Shown: in pieces, positions 22,680 to 25,636 of the stretch
Layout of the letters: the number at the start of each line of letters is the position of its first letter
Position numbering within the stretch: the stretch's first letter is position 1
Origin: Desulfobacteraceae bacterium
GTDB lineage: Bacteria; Desulfobacterota; Desulfobacteria; Desulfobacterales; Desulfatirhabdiaceae
Length of the DNA stretch: 25,636 bases
Direction of reading: 5' to 3'
Assembly (NCBI GenBank): GCA_027325475.1
Contig: DAIEFO010000002.1
Span: forward strand, 1 to 25,636
Notes under the pieces: generated by a model
What the model was told of the DNA's origin: nothing
The model's database searches: none
The model's input: only the letters and a program-made list of their open reading frames with translations
Program-made: the position numbers and the translations under genes

Positions 22680-23386
22680 ACATTCTGAACATCAAGGACA
22701 TTTCCGTGTGTTATGGCGATATCCAGGTTCTATGGGATATCTCCCTTTCTGTCACCTCAGGGCAGATCGTAGCGCTTCTTGGAACAAACGGCGCTGGAAA
22801 AACCACAACCCTGAAAACGATATGCGGTTTGCTGCCGAGCGTTTCCGGCCAGATAGATTTTGAAGGAAAGGCCATCAGCGGCTTTCCTGTTCACGATATC
22901 ACCAATCTTGGAATCACTCTGGTTCCCGAAGGTCGTCAGCTTTTCCCCAAAATGAATGTCGAAGAAAATCTGCTGATCGGCTCTTATCTGCGCCGGACTC
23001 ATGAACACCGGGCCAGAAATCTGAAAACGGTCTATGAACTTTTTCCCCGGCTTGCCGAACGAAAAAATCAGACTGCGGAAACCCTGTCCGGCGGCGAACA
23101 GCAGATGGTGGCTATCGGTCGGGCGTTGATGCAGAACCCGAAGCTCATCATGTTCGATGAACCCAGCCTGGGACTTTCCCCAATACTGGTTCAGGAAGTG
23201 TTTCGAGTCATCCAGGAATTGCACGGTCAGGGACTGACAATTTTTCTGGTCGAGCAGAATGTTCACCAGACACTTAAAATTGCCGATTACTGTTATGTTC
23301 TGGAAAACGGGCGCGTGGTGAAGGAAGGTGCGGGAAAGGATATGGAACAGGATACCGCTATCCGGGAGGCCTATCTGGGTTTCTGA
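22676..23386 (+). CDS. livF: LivF-like ABC transporter ATPase
   Basis: The second ATPase, 236 aa. Walker A GTNGAGKTT at residues 36-44, LVPEGRQLFPKMNVEENL (the LivF-characteristic segment) near 82-99, canonical LSGGEQQMVAIGRAL near 138, and Walker B KLIMFDEPSLGLSP. It overlaps livG by four bases and completes the livJHMGF operon. A 222-bp gap follows before the CoA-transferase genes, with no strong terminator, so readthrough into gctA is possible. Confidence 0.95.
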   Translation: MNILNIKDISVCYGDIQVLWDISLSVTSGQIVALLGTNGAGKTTTLKTICGLLPSVSGQIDFEGKAISGFPVHDITNLGITLVPEGRQLFPKMNVEENLLIGSYLRRTHEHRARNLKTVYELFPRLAERKNQTAETLSGGEQQMVAIGRALMQNPKLIMFDEPSLGLSPILVQEVFRVIQELHGQGLTIFLVEQNVHQTLKIADYCYVLENGRVVKEGAGKDMEQDTAIREAYLGF

Positions 23387-23493
23387 AGTGTCGCGTGAGA
23401 CTCCCCACATCCTTCCTTTTTCCTTTCCCGGCTTTTTGTTCGGACAGTAATCGCTGAAGCGTCTATCCGTCGGTTGTCAACACATTACCGTAA

Positions 23494-23515
23494 TCGACTT
23501 TTTACGAGGGCATCA
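23494..23515. repeat. Fragment of the MITE-like repeat family downstream of livF
   Basis: CGACTTTTTACGAGGGCATC is the reverse complement of the flank GATG(C/T)CCTCGTAAAAAGTCG found beside the complete element (16138-16157). The partner end is missing. Confidence 0.55.
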
Positions 23516-23576
23516 ATTTTACTTCAGTGAAGATGTATCGCCTGAAATCTTTCAATAAAATTGTTAAAATTCGGTA

Positions 23577-23585
23577 TGTTATAAT
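23577..23585 (+). promoter_or_regulatory. Candidate extended -10 promoter of the CoA-transferase genes
   Basis: TGTTATAAT gives a perfect -10 hexamer (TATAAT at 23580-23585) with an upstream TG one base away. No good -35 is visible at 17 bp, as tolerated for extended -10 promoters. It would place the transcript start about 15-18 nt before the ATG at 23609. No -24/-12 sequence was found here, so this unit may not share the sigma-54 control of its neighbours. Confidence 0.55.
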
Positions 23586-23608
23586 ATTATGGGTCAAGGA
23601 GCCAATAC

Positions 23609-24586
23609 ATGAGCATCAATCGAGATAAAGTGATGACGCTGAAAGATGCGATCAAAACGTATGTCACAGATGGATGTCACATATCGATCGGCGGATTCAC
23701 GGTCAGCCGCAATCCCATGGCCGCCGTCTTTGAGATCATGCGGCAACGAAAGAGAAATCTTCATTGTTATGCCCATTCAAACGGTACGGGTATTGACGAG
23801 CTTGTCGGCGGCGGATGTATTTCAAAGCTTGAGATCGCCTATGGGGGAAACGGCAAGGCGGCCCCGACTTGTATTCGTTTTAAATCAGCCATTCAAAACA
23901 GAGAGATTCTTTTCGAAGATTATTCGAATTACCAGATGTCTCTTCGCTTTCATGCCGGCGCTATGGGTGTTCCATTTATTGCGACACGATCCGGATTAGG
24001 GACGGATATTTTAAAAAAATGGGGATTTTCTGAACAAATGAGGAGTAAGGATCCGAAGTTGCCTGATAAAAAAATTGAAATCATTGATAATCCTTTCAAC
24101 GGATGGGCAGGCGCTTCGAAGGTGGTGCTGGTTCCGGCAATAAACCCCGACATCACAATCATTCACGTTCAGAAAGCGGATAAGTATGGCACATGTAGGA
24201 TCGAAGGGCTGAACTTCGCCGATGTCGATCAAGTTAAGGCATCGCGAAATGTCATCGTTACCTGCGAAGAGATCGTCGATACAGATACGCTGAGAGAAAA
24301 ACCTGAATACAACCAAATCCCGTTTATTCATGTAAGCGCTGTTGTCCATGTCCAGTACGGCGCATATCCCTCCGCATGCTACAATTATTATGATTATGAC
24401 CCCAAATACTTGAGCCAGACCAGCAAATTCGCCAAAGACGACAGGTTATACGAAGAATACCTGAAAAAATTTGTCTATGGTGTGAAAGACCACCAGGAAC
24501 TACTGAATCTCATAGAAAAAGAGCAATTAAAAAATATTTCAGCGGACAAACGCACTGGATATGCCACCGGTTTGGACAGGCGATAG
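23609..24586 (+). CDS. CoA-transferase subunit A, glutaconate CoA-transferase (GctA) type
   Basis: A 325-aa alpha subunit of a family I CoA-transferase that moves CoA between acyl-CoA and a free acid. The protein follows Acidaminococcus GctA (from memory) along its length: VMTLKDAIKTYVTDGCHISIGGFT (9-32), NPMAAVFEIMRQ, MSLRFHAGAMGVPF, NPFNGWAGASKVVLVPAINPD, VTCEEIVDTDTLR, and YGAYPSACYNYYDYDPKYL near the C-terminus. Length matches (about 320 aa). AAGGAG precedes the ATG. The catalytic glutamate is supplied by subunit B. Glutaconate or 2-hydroxyglutarate are the classical substrates, but glutarate, adipate-like or aromatic acids are used by relatives. The neighbourhood with glutamate dehydrogenase supports a glutamate- or glutarate-family acid. 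Confidence 0.88.
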   Translation: MSINRDKVMTLKDAIKTYVTDGCHISIGGFTVSRNPMAAVFEIMRQRKRNLHCYAHSNGTGIDELVGGGCISKLEIAYGGNGKAAPTCIRFKSAIQNREILFEDYSNYQMSLRFHAGAMGVPFIATRSGLGTDILKKWGFSEQMRSKDPKLPDKKIEIIDNPFNGWAGASKVVLVPAINPDITIIHVQKADKYGTCRIEGLNFADVDQVKASRNVIVTCEEIVDTDTLREKPEYNQIPFIHVSAVVHVQYGAYPSACYNYYDYDPKYLSQTSKFAKDDRLYEEYLKKFVYGVKDHQELLNLIEKEQLKNISADKRTGYATGLDRR

Positions 24587-24617
24587 GCTGGGCGCTCTTG
24601 TAAAAAGTTGATTTGGC

Positions 24618-24744
24618 GACGGTTTTGTAAAAAATTGCGCAGGCAAGGCACGCAAATTCGCAAGGAACACGGCGTACTTATGGTACGCCGTGGCGTCGGA
24701 ACATGCAGCGCTGGCGCGGCATCCGGACTTTTTACGAAGCCGCC
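24618..24744. repeat. MITE-like element between the two CoA-transferase genes
   Basis: A 127-bp copy of the element. It starts GACGGTTTTGTAAAAAAT and ends ACTTTTTACGAAGCCGCC, with diverged inverted ends. Its inner part contains the clearest internal hairpin, GGCGTAC-TTATG-GTACGCC (about 24672-24690). The flank CTTGTAAAAAGTTGATTT precedes it. It separates two genes whose products must form one enzyme. Confidence 0.75.
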
Positions 24745-24769
24745 GGGCTTCGACGGGGAGGTGAAAACG

Positions 24770-25531
24770 ATGGAATACACATTGAAAGAACTGATGACGA
24801 TTATGGCGGCAAGAGAAATTCAGGATGACGATATCGTCTTTTGCGGCACTGGAATTTCCATGGTTGCGGCCATGGCCGCCAAACATATCAATGCTCCGAA
24901 CAGTATCATTTTTTTCGAAACAGGAGCTATCGATTCAAGGCTTGAAGAGGTGCCCATGGCGGTTGCAGATCCGCGAGTGATGTTCGGGGCTGCATCCAAC
25001 AGTGGTTTACTGGAGTCTTTTGCAACCATGCAGAACCAAATCACGGGCGGTCGCGTCATCGGTATATTGGGTGCAGCTCAAGTCGATAAATACGGAAATC
25101 TGAATTCCACCTGTATCGGTGATTATTTTCAGCCTCAGATTCGTTTCTCCGGAAGTGGGGGCGCCTGCGATGTCGCATCATTTGTGCCCAGATGCCTCAT
25201 TTTCATGCAGCACGAAAAGCGAAAATTCCCCATTATGCTGGATTATCTGACCAGTCCAGGCTATTTGGACGGCCCCGGCGCCAGAGAAAACGCAGGACTG
25301 ATGTCTGGTGGCCCAACAGCAGTCATCACCAATCTGGGGGTGATGTATTTTGACCATGACACCAAAGAAATGTATCTGGCATATTATTATCCGGGAGTTT
25401 CCCCTCAAACGATTCTCGACAACATGGAATTTGGGGTAGATATTTCGCGTGCGAAAGAAGCGGAATCACCGACAGAGCATGAGTTGAAAATCCTGCGGGA
25501 AACCGTCGATCCCCACAAATTGATTCTTTAG
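24770..25531 (+). CDS. CoA-transferase subunit B, glutaconate CoA-transferase (GctB) type
   Basis: Beta subunit (253 aa) of the CoA-transferase. It resembles GctB throughout: a GTGISMVAA segment, the catalytic glutamate E50 in FFETGAID (E54 in Acidaminococcus GctB), GILGAAQVDKYGNLNST, GDYFQPQIRFSGSGGACD, MQHEKRKFP, DYLTSPGYLDGPGARE and a final RETVDPHKLIL. The start at 24770 follows GGGAGG by about nine bases and gives the family length. A longer frame from 24608 would add 54 residues translated from the MITE-like element. It lies 183 bp after subunit A, an unusually wide gap for paired subunits. Confidence 0.9.
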   Translation: MEYTLKELMTIMAAREIQDDDIVFCGTGISMVAAMAAKHINAPNSIIFFETGAIDSRLEEVPMAVADPRVMFGAASNSGLLESFATMQNQITGGRVIGILGAAQVDKYGNLNSTCIGDYFQPQIRFSGSGGACDVASFVPRCLIFMQHEKRKFPIMLDYLTSPGYLDGPGARENAGLMSGGPTAVITNLGVMYFDHDTKEMYLAYYYPGVSPQTILDNMEFGVDISRAKEAESPTEHELKILRETVDPHKLIL

Positions 25532-25636
25532 TCGATCTTTATGCTGGATATGCGGATGTCTGGCCTGATAAGAGCGGGGAAACAGTCTATATGTTCTCCC
25601 TGAATCCGTGGCGCACATCAGGAATAACTTACGCAG
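25532..25636. other. Right-hand edge, no recognised feature
   Basis: The 105 bases after the CoA-transferase B stop hold no clear gene, terminator or complete repeat. Confidence 0.5.

Noticed and set aside
15630..24744. A CRISPR array or tRNA genes, suggested by the many short repeats
   Set aside because: The repeats are dispersed, about 100-127 bp long, with inverted ends and no regular spacers; no cloverleaf or T-loop sequence was seen.

Overview
The window carries 22 protein-coding genes, one of them cut off at the left edge, and no rRNA, tRNA or CRISPR. Base composition, the fused aldehyde oxidoreductase (Desulfovibrio gigas Mop type), the glutaconate-CoA-transferase-like pair, heavy use of sigma-54 and a family of 100-127 bp intergenic inverted-repeat elements suggest an anaerobic, probably sulfate-reducing Desulfobacterota (old Deltaproteobacteria). 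This placement is inference; no 16S or dsr gene is present.

Region 1 (1-6310, minus strand) is a tightly packed phosphonate operon, phnD-phnC-phnE-phnE-GNAT-phnG-phnH-phnI-phnJ. It encodes an ABC importer, a PhnO-like acetyltransferase and the C-P lyase core, and it continues out of the window through phnJ. A 13-bp direct repeat with a 22-bp period (6450-6484) lies upstream of phnD.

Region 2 (6553-10866, plus strand) is a three-gene operon: a molybdenum aldehyde oxidoreductase without FAD domain, a TusE/DsrC-family sulfur carrier lacking one DsrC cysteine, and a cysteine desulfurase. A sigma-54 -24/-12 promoter (6553-6568) precedes it. Region 3 (10912-14141) is a monocistronic ~115-kDa-type NAD-glutamate dehydrogenase with its own sigma-54 promoter and a bidirectional terminator shared with the convergent gabT-like aminotransferase (14237-15541, minus), which also has a candidate sigma-54 promoter.

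Region 4 (15542-23386) centres on a PAS-AAA+-Fis sigma-54 activator (16345-18138). A shared operator, TATGCA-N4-TGCATA, flanks this gene on both sides: one copy lies about 310 bp upstream of the aminotransferase promoter, the other about 305 bp upstream of the promoter of a livJHMGF-type amino-acid ABC transporter. Between the second operator and the livJ promoter lies a perfect 20-bp inverted repeat, each arm of which matches the IHF consensus. Region 5 (23609-25531) is a two-subunit CoA-transferase similar to GctAB.

Taken together, regions 2-5 look like a sigma-54-controlled amino-acid (perhaps omega-amino-acid or glutamate-family) catabolic island: import (Liv), transamination (GabT-like), 2-oxoglutarate recycling (GDH), semialdehyde oxidation (Mo-AOR) and acid activation (GctAB-like). 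MITE-like elements with GACGGCTTTGTAAAAAGT-type ends sit in most intergenic gaps, including inside the liv and gct operons.
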